Positions 21,397 through 32,466 of a stretch of DNA of 64,000 bases are shown piece by piece. The notes below the pieces were generated by a model, which made no database searches, was not told the origin of the DNA, and saw only the letters and a list, made by a program, of their open reading frames with translations. The first letter of the stretch is position 1; every line of letters begins with the position of its first letter. This DNA is from Porphyra umbilicalis (taxonomy: Eukaryota; Rhodophyta; Bangiophyceae; Bangiales; Bangiaceae), in contig KV918953.1 of NCBI GenBank assembly GCA_002049455.2, forward strand, positions 82,945 to 146,944, read 5' to 3'. Made by a program: the position numbers and the translations under genes.

Positions 21397-22672
21397 TACG
21401 CATAGTTAAGACCCAGTGTTCCTGCTCTTCTGGGTTTTCAAGCGAGCTGTGGCCCTGGATTGGCTCCTCCCTCAAATACGACTGCTCATTGGTCACAAGG
21501 GGGAGTGTCAGATTCCACATCCAAAGTTTCTTCAAGATTACAACGTGGACAAGGTCATCCGCTCTCATTGGCCCCGAGGGGACGTTACTGGTGTTCTTGT
21601 TTCAAGCTCCTTTCAAGACAATTGACATGCACCGAAGTGGCATCAGACCTGCTCCAACAGGCACGGACGAGATGCACACCACACAAGGACACAACTCCAA
21701 CTGTGGTAATGCTCTCCAAGCGCTCTGTGGCTCGTTTTCTTGCGCTGTGCACCCTTGTGAACGCACCGTAGACTCCTGAGCACGCTCATTGACCAGCAAA
21801 CAGGTAGCCGAGGGAGCAACATCTACATACAGATGGCCAGTGTCCCTCGGGAAGTGGTTCGGAAAAAAAAAAAGGACTGCAGATTCTGTCTCGGCTTTTC
21901 CCGCTTGCCTAGAAGAAAGCAGAGGGACCTGCTGGAAGCATTACATAACGCTGGCAGACCCCCCCGACCATCATTGCAAATGAAGATGCGGGGCAGTCTT
22001 GATGCAGTAGTATGCCCACACTGTGCCTGGGAACTCAACGACAATGTTTGCTATGGTTGCCCTGTTTTCGCAAAAAAGAAAAAGAACGAAAGAGTATCCG
22101 CGGGGAGGACACAGGGGTGACCAAAAGAGAATATATGTGGATAGGGGGGGAGGATGGGCGTTATCTCCCGCCGTGTGTTCGGGACGTACGCGCCCCCCCC
22201 CTCCCCCCCACGCCCGCCCCCCCCCTGCACTGACCCTACACTGACCCGTGCAACTACCGTACGACAAAGCGTACGTCCGGTCTTTGTTTTCCTTCGCCAT
22301 ATTGAGCCCCACCACTAGAAGACGTCAACGGCACAGCGATGACCGGGGCGCATACAAAATCGGCTGCGGACGAAGGGCGCAGCAACGCGCGGGCAAGACA
22401 TGCTCCGTCGGATGAAGTCACCGCCCACGGGTCATCCTGGATCGTCAGGCACCCCTCTCACAGAGCCTTCTCAGGCCGAAATTGAGACGGGTGTCACCCC
22501 CCTCACAGGGGTTGTAGAGGACGAAACAGGGGACGTCCCCTGTTTCGGCCTCTACGACCCCTGTGAGCGGGGTATTTCGTATTGACCACTCACATTTTAG
22601 CACGTTGCAGCTTGTCTTTTCATCCTTGCCATGTAATGCTCAGACCCAGAAGAGCAGCCTTAACTAGGCGTG
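21397..22672. mobile_element. 1,276-bp non-autonomous inverted-repeat element, TIR ...ACGCMTAGTTAAG
   Basis: The ends are TACGCATAGTTAAG at the left and the complement of CACGCCTAGTTAAG at the right, with further matching GCTCTTCTGGGT about 25 bases in. CCTC flanks both sides (21393-21396, 22673-22676) and the uninterrupted right arm at about 26527-26540 lacks the element. No coding region is recognisable. The region near 22150-22240 is C-rich. A related short element is at 57293-57489. Confidence 0.75.
22493..22576. repeat. Hairpin (~40-bp arms) centred on gacgtc
   Basis: Inverted arms meet at ggggac/gtcccc (22529-22540) with no loop and extend through cctctac and cccctgtgag on both sides. 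It lies inside the 1.28-kb element near its right end. Confidence 0.8.
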
Positions 22673-22923
22673 CCTCAGACAGGATGGAATCGGCGATCTG
22701 GATGTCGGGCCTCGTCGGAGTGGCCCGCGATCGGTTCGCGGTCGTTGGTCAACGTATTTGGTCGTCGTGGGACACGTGGTCGATGCATGTCATTTCGACG
22801 TCCAGCCAATGAGCGGACGTCCAGGATAATCCTTGTCCAGAATAGGGTGGGCGTGCCGTATTTTGCCTTCGAATAGAACATGCGCCCTCTATTGTGTCAC
22901 CCGGACTATCGGACCGAGATGTA

Positions 22924-23551
22924 TGGTGCGTGTCCCAAAAATGAGACATGCGCGTTTTCTGGAAGACTGACACATCAATGCACGCTGGCAGGCGGGGTGG
23001 GGTACGAGAAAATTCTCAACTGGCCTCCATGGAAAGAGCCTCTCCCGAGACGTTCTTGCCTGACAACTCCTTAGTACCTGCCTGTGGGCCCTGTTCTGTG
23101 GACCTCTCAGCTAACTCCGATCTTTGAGCCAGTCTTTTTCAGGTTCTTGGGGTTCCAGGTTTGCAACGCCTAAGTTCATGTGCTAAATGAAGCTTCGATG
23201 AGAGGTGTCCCAAATTGTGTTCTCTTCACAGGGGGCTATATGGCGGTCTTTTTCACGTTTTTATTGGTAAGGTGGTGCCCTTTTCTTCGTGCACAAACTG
23301 TCAGCACATGCCTGCCCTAGTATCCGTGCATTTGATTGGGGGGCGTGATCGTCACCTGTCGAAGCTGCAATGAATGATACTTCCCCCCATGACACGTGAG
23401 GATGTGCCGCCTCTGCTAATAGTGTCAGGGGCCGTTCTGGTAACGCAGAGGGTCCGAGTGGGTCACATTACATCATCGGACCGCTGCAGAAGGCCGGTGG
23501 GCCGAGAAAAAAAGAAAAAACCGCGATGTCTCATTTTTGGGACACGCACCA
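22924..23551 (+). mobile_element. 628-bp MITE, copy A (TA target)
   Basis: The terminal inverted repeats begin TGGTGCGTGTCCCAAAAATG and extend to 26 bases. TA flanks both ends (22922-22923, 23552-23553). The opposite fold-back arm at about 26275 has the same flanks joined by a single TA, proving a TA duplication on insertion, as in Tc1/mariner/pogo elements. No coding capacity. Confidence 0.95.
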
Positions 23552-23651
23552 TAGTTATCTAAATTCATTGTGGTGAATCTCGTTCCTTAGGTCACCGTTA
23601 CATTGACGAGAGCGTGGATCGTGGACCAATAAGCGAATATAGACACGTTGA

Positions 23652-23760
23652 ACCAATTCCCTGGACTTTAGTCTAGGGTGCTTTCTCACTCCCACACGTC
23701 GAAAAAAAAGTCCTTTTTTCTAGTGCACGTTGCGGGAGTACTTAAAAAAACGTTTTTGGC
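23652..23760 (+). repeat. Dispersed repeat, copy 1
   Basis: The words ccctggactttagtctaggg and gtgcacgttgcgggagtactt occur in the same order about 65-70 bases apart here, at 27303-27420 and at 28734-28830. The element limits are unknown. Confidence 0.7.
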
Positions 23761-24251
23761 GGTCCGTTTGGCTCCCTACGCCGTTGGAGGACGTTCCCCG
23801 GCGCTTTCTTGACTATGGGAACATGCGCCGGGGCTGCCCGCATCTTTCTGTGAAGTTGCTAGAGGTGGCGACGTCTTCATCGCCCGTACGGTCCGCGGAA
23901 GCAGAATCGTGGTTAAAATGGTGCGTGAGGGCAGGTGCGGCGTTTACGGGGTCGTGGGGGCAGGTGGACGCGGCCACGAACGGCCATGATGTCGCAATTC
24001 CGCGGTAGTTGGCCAGAATCGGGCTCTGCGGGCCCTGTGGGAGACGTCGGTTTTGATTTTTCAAACAGGGGGTCGTGTCGGCGCTGAGGGCGCGGCTCTC
24101 TTCGTGGTCGCGTCCGTTCGCGCAACACCCGCGCGCGGCGGGTGGGGGAGGTGGCCACCGCCGGTCGCGGCGTTGCCGCCGCGCCAGCTGCCGACGCGGC
24201 GGTGGGCGGTGGAGGACCGCGCGCACGACGCGCGCCCGCACGCGACAGCGG

Positions 24252-24345
24252 GCGGCGGCGGCGGCCGCGGTGGCGGCGGCCGCGGTGGCGGCGGCCGCGG
24301 TGGCGACGGCCGCGGTGGCGGCGGCCGCGGTGGCGGCGGCGGCAC
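24252..24345 (+). repeat. 15-bp minisatellite (cgcggtggcggcggc)n
   Basis: About six copies head to tail. In the plus frame this codes Gly/Arg repeats, on the minus strand Pro/Arg. Confidence 0.85.
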
Positions 24346-24553
24346 CGCCGCCGCCGCCGCCGCCCGTCGAACCGGCGGTGACCCCACCCGCGGCGTGCGT
24401 GGCGGGCGCGTGACCGGCCGGCGGCGGTGTTTTCCCTTCTCCTTTTTTGCCCGCCGTGGACCCCCGTCGTGCCAGACGACGCGCGACGCGCGCGCTCCCC
24501 CGCCCGCGTCCGCCCCGCCCCGTTGCGAGCCGTGCGCGCGCCGGGCGGCGGGC

Positions 24554-24652
24554 ATGGGGCTTCCTTGGTGGCTGGTCGCGCCCGCCACCGCACTGGGCTT
24601 TGCGGCCGCGTCGACCGCCGCTGCAGCGTCGGTCGCCAGCGGCGCGCTGACG

Positions 24653-24690
<38 letters not shown>

Positions 24691-25677
24691 GTCAACGTCT
24701 GCCGCCGGCGCCGCGGTGGCCGCCGCGCGGCGGCGGGTGACCCCCCCCCCGCGGGCGGTTGCGGCCACAACCGTGGCCGCCACGCCCGCCGCCGCCAGCC
24801 TTGCAGCCGCCGCGCAGCGGCGGGTGCGGTCGGGGGCAGCGGGAGCGGGGCGCTGGCGGCCGCCGCTGCGGGCGCCTGTCGTCTTGCCGGCGGCAGCCGG
24901 CGGCAGCGGCGGCGGCGGCGGCAACTCGGGAGGCGGTGGCGGTGACAACGGCGGCGGCGGTGGGGTGCGTGCGTGGCACCCCCCGACGGGGCCGGAAGAG
25001 GCCGTGCCGCGCCTGCCTTCACGCCGCAGCGACGAACGCGGCGGCGACGACGGCGTCGCCGGCGGGTGGCTGGGGGGGGGGGCGACGGCTGGTCGGCTGG
25101 TGGGGTGGGCCGCCCGCTCGACCGGCGGGTGCTCCATCGTGGCCACCGTCGCCCGGCGGTCCGCGTCGTTTGGGCCGTCTCGGGTTGGCGGCGGCGGCGG
25201 CGGCGGCGGGGGGGCGGAGCGGCGCCTGCGGGGGACTTTTCTGGGCGGCGGCCGCGCCGTCGAGTGCCGCTTGCGGTCGGCGAGTGTGGGCCCGCCGCGG
25301 GCGTGGGCAGCGGGCGCCCTTGGGGGGGAGGAGGAGGCCGAGCCGCCCTCTGGGGGGGGGGGGTGTCGACCCGCCGCGCGCGGGGCGGCGGGCCGCAGCC
25401 GGCGGCGGCGGTGGGGTCGGCGGTGGGGGCGCCGGCGACGGCTGGGGCCGCGCCTGCCGCCGCCGCGTCAGCGCCGCCGCCACCGCCCGCGGTCGCCATC
25501 GACCCTGCGGGTACGCTCCCTGCGGGATCCGTTGCGGGCGCGCCCGCGCCCGTCGCCGCCGCCGCAGGCGTGGGGGCAGAGGTCGACGCTGCCGTGGCCC
25601 CCGTCGGCAGCGCGCCCGTCGACACGGCGGCGGGCGCGGCGGCGGCGGCGGCAGGGGGCGTCGTAAACACGGTGGCC

Positions 25678-25756
<79 letters not shown>

Positions 25757-25938
25757 GGCCGCCGCCGCCACCGCCGTCGTTGGGCCACTGGCACGGAACC
25801 GCCGGTGGGTGGCGCGGGTGCCTGCCGACGCCCGTGCGCGCCGACGCGGTCGCCCTGGCGGTCGGGGTGCTCGGGCGTATTGGGAAGGAGGACGGCCTGC
25901 TGTCGCTTGAGGTATGGGGGATGGTGGGCCGGCCTTGA
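24554..25938 (+). CDS. Ala/Gly-rich protein, putative secreted, one apparent frameshift in a G run
   Basis: ATG 24554 opens a hydrophobic Ala-rich start (MGLPWWLVAPATALGFAAAS) that could be a signal peptide or anchor. Gly-rich stretches follow. The frame that looks coding changes by minus one near the long G run at about 25360 (after EEEAEPPSGGGG), and the continuation codes an Ala/Pro-rich segment, a poly-Ala run of about 25 residues, and the C-terminus GRIGKEDGLLSLEVWGMVGRP region ending at TGA 25938. One missing G would join the parts into about 461 residues. No known family is recognised. It lies inside the fold-back element. Start and frame choice rest on composition, so confidence is limited. 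Confidence 0.4.
25678..25757 (+). repeat. (GGC)n trinucleotide repeat
   Basis: About 25 uninterrupted ggc/gcg triplets, read as poly-Ala in the frame of the surrounding putative gene. Confidence 0.95.
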
Positions 25939-26088
25939 TGAACGGCAGGGGTGGAAAGGGGGGGGTGGCGGGGGGGGTTGACGAGCAAGTGGGTTGTGGT
26001 TGCGACGTGCGGTGAACGTATCTTATTCAGTTTGGTCATTTTCAAGTTCCCAGGCCAGGGTGTTTTCGCGAACGCGCCTTCAGTAAAA

Positions 26089-26169
26089 GAGACACGTTTC
26101 GATAGTCCATCATTGCTAGGTTTGCTCTTAGAGCAAACCTAGCAATGATGGACTAACAAAACGTGTCTC
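26089..26169. repeat. Hairpin (40-bp arms) at the inner edge of the right arm
   Basis: Near-perfect inverted arms centred on gctcttagagc (26124-26134). The inner arm sequence attgctaggtttgctctta appears again singly near 27240-27256. It sits just inside the right fold-back arm. Confidence 0.85.
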
Positions 26170-26177
26170 GTTTATTC

Positions 26178-26890
26178 TTGCAACGTGTCTATATTCGCTT
26201 ATTGGTCCACGATCCACGCTCTCGTCAATGTAACGGTGCCCTAAGGAACGAGATTCACCACAATGAATTTAGATAACTACATCTCGGTCCGATAGTCCGG
26301 GTGACAAAATAGAGGGCGCATGTTGTATTCGAAGGTAAAATACGGCACGCCCACCCTATTCTGGACAAGGACTATCCTGGACGTCCGCTCATTGGCTGGA
26401 CGTCGAAATGACATGCATCGACCACGTGTCCCACGACGACCGAACACGTTGATCAACGACCGCGAACCGATCGCGGGCCACTCCGTCGAGGCCCGACATA
26501 CAGATCGCCGATTCCATCCTGTCTGAGGGGGGGGCCGGTGCAACTGCATCCACGACCTCTCTGAGAGCCCTACAAAGCCGACTGGGTAGCGTAAACCGCT
26601 GTAGCAGAGACGCTGTGCTTCTCAAGACCAGAGGGGGCGACCCTCAGCTTGTCTCGTGCAAAGTTGCAGGTAGATCGCATGATGTACGCGAGAGCTGTAG
26701 ACGGGCCAACATGGAAGCAAAAACCGCCTCCACGGCAGTTTCCAGCCATGAAATTCCCAGCCTGGTGCCAGCCCTCAACACCCGTGCAACACGTTTGGGT
26801 GCACACAATCCCGTCTGTGATTCTTGTATGTGTGATTGGCTGACAGGTCGTCATGGCCGTGCACGGTGGCAGCCTGTGGAGCTGCCATGT
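26178..26890 (-). repeat. Right arm of the fold-back element (uninterrupted)
   Basis: Reverse complement of the left arm without either insertion, and so the empty-site reference: it has gatgtagttatc (as reverse complement) where the left arm carries the 628-bp MITE, and a plain C-rich stretch where the left arm carries the 1.28-kb element. Confidence 0.85.
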
Positions 26891-28490
26891 ATCACTCAAT
26901 CGACGTTTACGACGACGATCCCCCACTTTTTGCCATACTTGTGCTTCGTGTCTGCTTTTGAGTCAGTCGATCGCTGCCTTTCGTCGGCCTGTCGACGGCA
27001 ATCTGCAGCGGATCTCGCGGATCACGCCTCACTGGAGGCTCCGAGATTCTTCGGACGGTTTACTCCGAGGGATGGGCCACGAACCGCCCACCAACAAAGA
27101 GGACTATCGATGAAAAAGTAGCCCGGTCAGGAGTAACTCTATTGCGCATATCGCCCATTTTAGGAGCCTACAATAGGCGGCCTGTGAGGGGGCGCCACGT
27201 CGCAAGCCCAATTGAGATTTTAAGGATAGTCCTCTGACATTGCTAGGTTTGCTCTTACAACGTTCCTGCGTGCTGGGCGTCATCACATCATTCACAGTGC
27301 TGGAATCACATTTTCCCCTGGCCTTTAGGACAGGGTACTATCCAACATGCGCATAGGGGCCCCCATTCTAATTTTTTTCCGAGCTAGTGCACGTTGCGGG
27401 AGTACTTGCGAAAAAGCGGGGTGCACGCGGAGAGACCTCGTACGGCTCGGGCGGACGTCGCCGTACGTTGAGTCCGACATGGTTAGAAGCGTCAACTTGC
27501 ACACTATCCGTACATGTATTTTCGCACGATGGCCGTACTTTGGGCGTTGGTGAGGTCCAACCATGTAGAAAGAGGGTTTTTTTCTCGTTCAGATGGCTTG
27601 AAACGGGGGGTCTGTGCTTCAGACGAGCTGGAAATGAGGATGCGTGCTGCATATGACCGCGTCGGGTGAGGAATTGAAGACGTAATTGGTGAAACATGCC
27701 CCTGAGATGCTCTGGACGGTGTTTTTGTTCTTCAAAATTTTGAACGCGCAGGAGAGGGCCAAGATCGGGGACGGCCGAGAGTCGTGGAATGTGGTGTGAC
27801 CGTGGCGCGCAGTGACTGAAGCGGGCAGTCGCGAGTGGCGTGACGCAGCTGCCCGCGTGGTTCTGTGCGCGGACCTGTGACGAGGAGAGGGCGGCGTCGT
27901 GCGTGTGGCCCGTGCGAGGGGGTGGTGGTGTCGCGGTGGCGGATCCGGCCGTGCGGGATGTCGCACAACTGACCGCGCGGTACGTCGTGGGGGGAGGAGA
28001 ACGGACAGGGGGGTACGTTCGGGGGGCTGTGGAGGGGTTGAGGGGCCGTGGGGCTGGAGGGGGGGAGGGGTGAAGACGCCGCTGGCTAGCCGGTGGCAGC
28101 CCCTACGGCGGCGGCGGCGGACCCTGCGCCCGCGCCCCCTGCTGCGATAGGCTTGCTACTGGCAACAAGCCTAGCCATCATGGACGAGGGGGCGGGAGTG
28201 GCGTGGCGTTTGCCCCAGGGGGCGGGTGGACTGCGCGGTAGCGGCGGCGGAGGCGGACGTGGGTGTGAGGCCGGTAGGCTGGGGGGGGTGAGGCTGTCGG
28301 CGAGCCGTGCGTGGCTTAGGACTGTCGCAAGCACGGCGTCGCCTGGGTGGGGGGCCGGCGCGCTCCGGGGCGGACGGCTCTGGCGCGCGCGCCTGCCCGT
28401 GGACGCCCGCAATGACATAAAAATAAAAACCAATGCAGTGCATGAAAAATATAACCACGTGCCAAGTGAAGCGCGACGCGGCATGCTTCA
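26891..28490. other. Intergenic, small repeats only
   Basis: It contains a half-copy of the 26089 hairpin arm (27240-27256), one copy of the dispersed repeat (27303-27420) and a GC-rich end (27840-28420). A plus frame at 28093-28560 begins with an Ala-rich, mildly hydrophobic stretch, but runs into the MITE at 28497, so it is not called. Confidence 0.5.
27303..27420 (+). repeat. Dispersed repeat, copy 2
   Basis: It has ccctggcctttaggacagggt and gtgcacgttgcgggagtacttg in the order seen at 23652 and 28734, and shares caacatgcgcat with copy 3. Confidence 0.7.
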
Positions 28491-28496
28491 AGTCTA

Positions 28497-28731
28497 TGGC
28501 GCGTCGCCAAAGAATGATCGGATCCGAGCAAGTTCCACAGCAAGTTGCAGCATGCTGTGACCGTGCTGTGACTGTGCTTTGAAATAAAATTGCATGCTGA
28601 GGGCTCCTGGATGGCTCTGTGGGAGGCAAGGACGATCACAGCAATTTTAAATTCTGTGCTGTGAGCTGCTGTGAACTGCTGTGACTTGCTGTGAGCGTTT
28701 CTCAGATCCGATCATTCTTTGGCGACGCGCC
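28497..28731. mobile_element. 235-bp MITE with 32-bp TIRs and TA target
   Basis: The ends begin TGGCGCGTCGCCAAAGAATG on both strands, with one mismatch over 32 bases, and TA flanks both sides (28495-28496, 28732-28733). The interior has repeated ctgtga words at about 11-base spacing. Non-coding; a Tc1/mariner-type MITE by its TA target. Confidence 0.9.
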
Positions 28732-28733
28732 AT

Positions 28734-28830
28734 AAATTCCCTGGACTTTAGTCTAGGGTACTTGTCAACATGCGCATGGGGTCACACACATAACTTTTTT
28801 TTTTCTCCAGTGCACGCGCGGGAGTACTTG
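28734..28830 (+). repeat. Dispersed repeat, copy 3
   Basis: Starts directly at the right TA of the 235-bp MITE; closest to copy 1 over aattccctggactttagtct. Confidence 0.7.
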
Positions 28831-30061
28831 CGGTTGGCCCCGTGTGCACACCTTTTCGGGCGGTACGCAGTGTATCGATCACTGCTGCGGGTCCTTTGGG
28901 CATGGTTCGGTGCGCAACATGCGTCCAGCACTTTCTGTAGCTTTTCTCGTTTGTAGCATGTCAGCCGCGGTCATACGGACGCCGTACGTCGCTTTTCGTA
29001 GGATGTCCGGGTCAGTTGCCTCAGAATGAGGGTGGTGCGTTCAGACCCCCGGAAACGTCGATCTGGTCAGACGCGTGGACTGTATTTTGTGGTTAAGTCC
29101 GGCGATGGCGCTCCACGGGACAACCAAGGCACATTCTGTTCGAATTTTCAAGCAGACGCTCGCGACCCATCGTCCTGGAGGAGAGGGCTCCCGGACGGCC
29201 GGCGGGAGCTGCCGACGGCCGCACCACCGCTGTCGTCGGGGTCACCACCGCGGCGGCCGCACACGCCCGACACACCCCTCGCGCGCGCGTCCGTACGCGA
29301 CCGCCCGCGACCAACACAGCCGGGGCGCGGTCGGCCGCCGCGCCGACGAGGCGACCAGCCCCACCCACCCCCCCGCGCGCGCGTGTGGGTGTCCCCGCCG
29401 GCGGCCGCACCGCCCGTCACGCGCGATGTGGCATGGTCCGAGGCGCCGCCGCCCCCGCGCCGACGCGGCGGCAGCGTTGACGGGGGCCCCGCCCGTTGCG
29501 GTGCCCCCCCACTCCTCACCCCCGCCACTGTCTGATGGGGGACGAGCTCCGCCGCCGTTGGGAGCGGGGAAGGGCGCCGGCAGCGCCACCGCCGCCTCCC
29601 CTGCCGCGGCTGCCGCCGCTGTCGCGCCCGCCATCGCCGCGACTGCGACAGGTGGTGGCTGCGACGGCGGCGGCGGCGGCGGCGGGCTGTGGTCCTGGCC
29701 CCACCGTCGCCGCTGCCGCCGCTAGCGGGCGTGCGCACCGCCGCCGACGCGGCGGCGGCGGACGGCGGCGCGGAGTTTGACGGCGGCCTGCCTGCGGCAG
29801 CGGCGGCGGAGCCCAACTGCCGCGGCCGTGGCGACCGGGACGGGTGCGACGGTAGGCCGGCGGCGGTGTGCACGTCTGGAGGTGCGGGGATATTCGTCTG
29901 CTTGTCTCTGAGGGGGGGAGGCGCGGCGGTGACGGCGGCGGCGTGGGCGGCGGCGGCGGCGGTGCTTGTTGGCGGTGGCTTGTTTGCCGAGGATGCGCGG
30001 CCGCGCGAGGGGGGTGGTTCGCGTGGGCTGGTCGTCGGCGGCTGCTTCGCACGTTGTAAAC
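28831..30061. other. GC-rich island, possible Ala-rich coding
   Basis: From about 29160 onward the DNA is GC-rich with open frames on both strands. Plus frames at 29075-29725 and 29689-30120 look weakly coding (Ala-rich, with acidic and Cys residues) but have no clear start or domain. Confidence 0.4.
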
Positions 30062-30180
30062 AAGTTCAGGGTATTTCCGCGAACGCGTTTTCAGTAATGC
30101 TCCAGAACTTACTCGTATAGATTGTCTTCGATCACAGCACAACTCCAGGCCAGGGTGTTTTCGCGTACGCGCTTTCAGTT
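30062..30180 (+). repeat. Short dispersed motif ccagggtgttttcgcgaacgcg, two copies
   Basis: Degenerate copies at about 30066-30098 and 30146-30180, and a third at 26049-26093 next to the right-arm hairpin. Each ends with ttcagt. Function unknown; possibly ends of a small element. Confidence 0.65.
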
Positions 30181-30185
30181 CCCCG

Positions 30186-31690
30186 TCACACGTCCCACCA
30201 GCTGGGCATCATGCCGGCCGCCCCCGCTGTATGGGAGCTACCCGCGGCGCATGGATGGCTGCCACCGGCGGCTGTCGCTGCACCGCGCTGCTCCCCCCCC
30301 CGCAGCGGTTGCCTTTTTCCCGCACTGCTGCCGTCCCCCGCTGTCGCTGCCCCTGGCTGCCACCGCCCCCGCTGCGCGGCCGCCCCTGGCTGCCGCCGCC
30401 CCCGCGGCGCGGCCGCCCCTGGCTGCCGCCGTCGCCGCCCCCGGCTGCCACCGCCGCCGCCACCAGCCGCCGCCGCCGTCGCCACGGCCCGCTGCCACCG
30501 GCGCCCGGTCTTGCCGCCGCCGCCCCAGCCTGCCGCCGCCCCCGCCGACGGCCGCCGGCACCGCCGCTCCCAGCTGCCTCCGCCGCAGCTGCCGGCCGCT
30601 GCCGTCACCGCTCTCGACCGCCACCGTCGCCGACCTCGGCTGCCGCCACTGCCGCCCGCGGCGGCCGCCGCCGCCGTCCCCAGCCGCAGCCGCCCCCGGC
30701 GGCTGCCGCCGTCGTCCCCGGCCGCTGCCGCCGCCGCCCCTGGCGGCTGCGGACGCCGCCCGGGCCGCTGCCGCCGCCGCCCCCGAATGCTGCCGCCGCT
30801 CACGGCGGCTGGCGCCGCCCTCGGCCCCTGCTGCCGCCCCCGGCTGCCGCCTCCGCCGCCCTCGGCCGCTGGCGCCGCTGTCCCCGGCCGCTGACGCCGC
30901 CGCCCCCGAATGCTGCCGCCGCTCACGGCGGCTGGCGCCGCCCTCGGCCCCTGCTGCCGCCCCCGGCTGCCGCCTCCGCCGCCCCCGGCGGCTGCCGCCG
31001 CTGCCCCCGAGCGCTGTCGCCGCTCCCGGCGGCTGCCGCCGCACCCGGCCGCTGCTGCCGCCCGCGGCAGCTGCCGCAGCTCCTCTCGGGCGCTGGTTCC
31101 CCCGTCCCCGGCCGCTGCCGCAGCTACCCCCGGTCGCTGCTGCCACCGCCCCAGGCTGATGCCGCTGCCGCCCCCGGCTGGTTCCGCCGCCACCCGCCGC
31201 CGCCGCCGCCGCTGGCCGCCGCCCCCACCCCTGGCCGCCGCCTCCGCCGCTGGCGCCACAGCCACCGCTGGCGCCGCCCTGGTCTCTGGCGGGCGCCCCA
31301 CCTGCTGGCGCCACCCCCACCGCAGCCGCCGCCCCCGCCCCTGGCCTCGGTCCCCGCCGCTGGCGCCGCCGCCGTCGCTGGCGCTGCCCTGGCCGCCGGC
31401 TGGCGCCGCCGCTGCCCGCCGCCGCCCCCGACGCTGGCCGCCTCCCCCCCTGGCGGCACCGCCCCAGCCGCTGCCGCAGCCCTGGCCGCTGGTGCTGCCT
31501 TGGCCCCTGGCGGCCGTCCCCCCTGCTTGCGTCGCCTGCGCCGGTGGTGCCGCCCCCGCCCTTGGCCGCGGCCTCCGCCGCTGGCGCCGCCGCCACCGCT
31601 GACGACCGCCCCCGCCGCTGGCCGCCGCCCCTGCGGGCGGTCGGTGGTAGCGACCCCGGCGTCTGTGCGGTCTGCGTGTGGATGGGCTTT
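30186..31690. repeat. GC-rich minisatellite-like region
   Basis: Composed of shuffled gccgcc / ccccggctgccgcc units. A block of about 90 bases at 30781 recurs at 30903. All six frames are Pro/Ala/Gly/Arg low complexity, so coding calls are unreliable. The last ~480 bases are inverted at 33040-33480. Confidence 0.8.
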
Positions 31691-32059
31691 CCATGGCGAG
31701 TGGTGGGTGGCACGTGGCGGGTGTGGGGGGTGGACGGTGCGTGGGCTTTGGGTGTGGGTGGAACGCTTGTTCACGGTGTCTGGCAGTGGGAGCCGGCGGC
31801 GGCGGTAGCGGCCGGCGTCTGTTTAGTACGTCAGTAATACATCCACCGATAACTGTTCATGCGCCACGGCTACGAGTGTGCGGGGATCTTATGGGACTTT
31901 CAGGGAGGGCCTCGGGTGCTTTGGCAGCAATCCGCCTCCGCAGGCGACTCATACACACAATTATGAGGTGGCTCGGTTGGCGGAAAGGACGCTACGTGAC
32001 GTGGGCATCCTAAGACCGTCCTGATGTGGCTTTTCACCCTCGATTGAGTTTATGAGATG

Positions 32060-32067
32060 TATAAAAG
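32060..32067 (+). promoter_or_regulatory. Possible TATA box (TATAAAAG)
   Basis: A canonical TATA word in the AT-richer interior of the GC inverted repeat. Downstream, a plus frame from ATG 32368 codes a Gln/Cys-containing peptide that becomes Pro-rich low complexity; no product is recognised. Confidence 0.3.
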
Positions 32068-32466
32068 CCAACGCACACAGAAAGTTGGCCAGCAGACAGA
32101 CAGAGCACCGTTGGGAGGTAGCGGCATATCTGGCCGCTGTGAACTTGGAGGGGCTAGAAAAGTATGAAGGAGGCCTTTGTACACTTAGCCACCTGCATTT
32201 CCGTTCCCAGGACCCTTCAAAGCACCAGAAAGGATTCTCTCTGAAGAAGTGTCGTTTTGGTCGACTTCGCCCCCGACGTGCCGCATGCTCCTCTTTCTTG
32301 GACCAGATGGAAGCGGGTAACGCGGAGGTAACCAGACCGTACAGTCTCCAAATAAAAAGTGGACAACATGGGCAAAGGGTGCTGTAGGAGGTACGCAGCG
32401 TTTCTTTTTTTGCAAGAACAGATGCAGAACTGTTATAGGCAGCAAGAGAAGCGCAGGGTGGCAACC

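Larger units (their letters stand above)
21014..23655 (+). repeat. Left arm of the fold-back element (interrupted)
   Basis: Matching blocks to the right arm are 21014-21396, 22673-22923 and 23554-23655, in that order. The gaps are exactly the two inserted elements. Confidence 0.85.
21014..26890. mobile_element. Large fold-back element with ~0.7-kb inverted terminal arms
   Basis: The left arm (21014-23655) is the reverse complement of the right arm (26178-26890), once two insertions (21397-22672 and 22924-23551) are removed. Arm identity is high, with short indels. The interior, about 23656-26177, holds a GC-rich Ala/Gly-rich gene but no recognisable transposase. Long arms of this kind are known from foldback and Mutator-like elements; a Pack-type element carrying a captured gene is one reading. 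The target duplication was not resolved because the outermost bases are diverged. Confidence 0.8.

Noticed and set aside
30122..31808. Three plus and three minus ORFs of 200-525 codons
   Set aside because: They arise from a Pro/Ala/Gly/Arg-coding minisatellite and are open in all frames; no start, domain or codon pattern singles one out.
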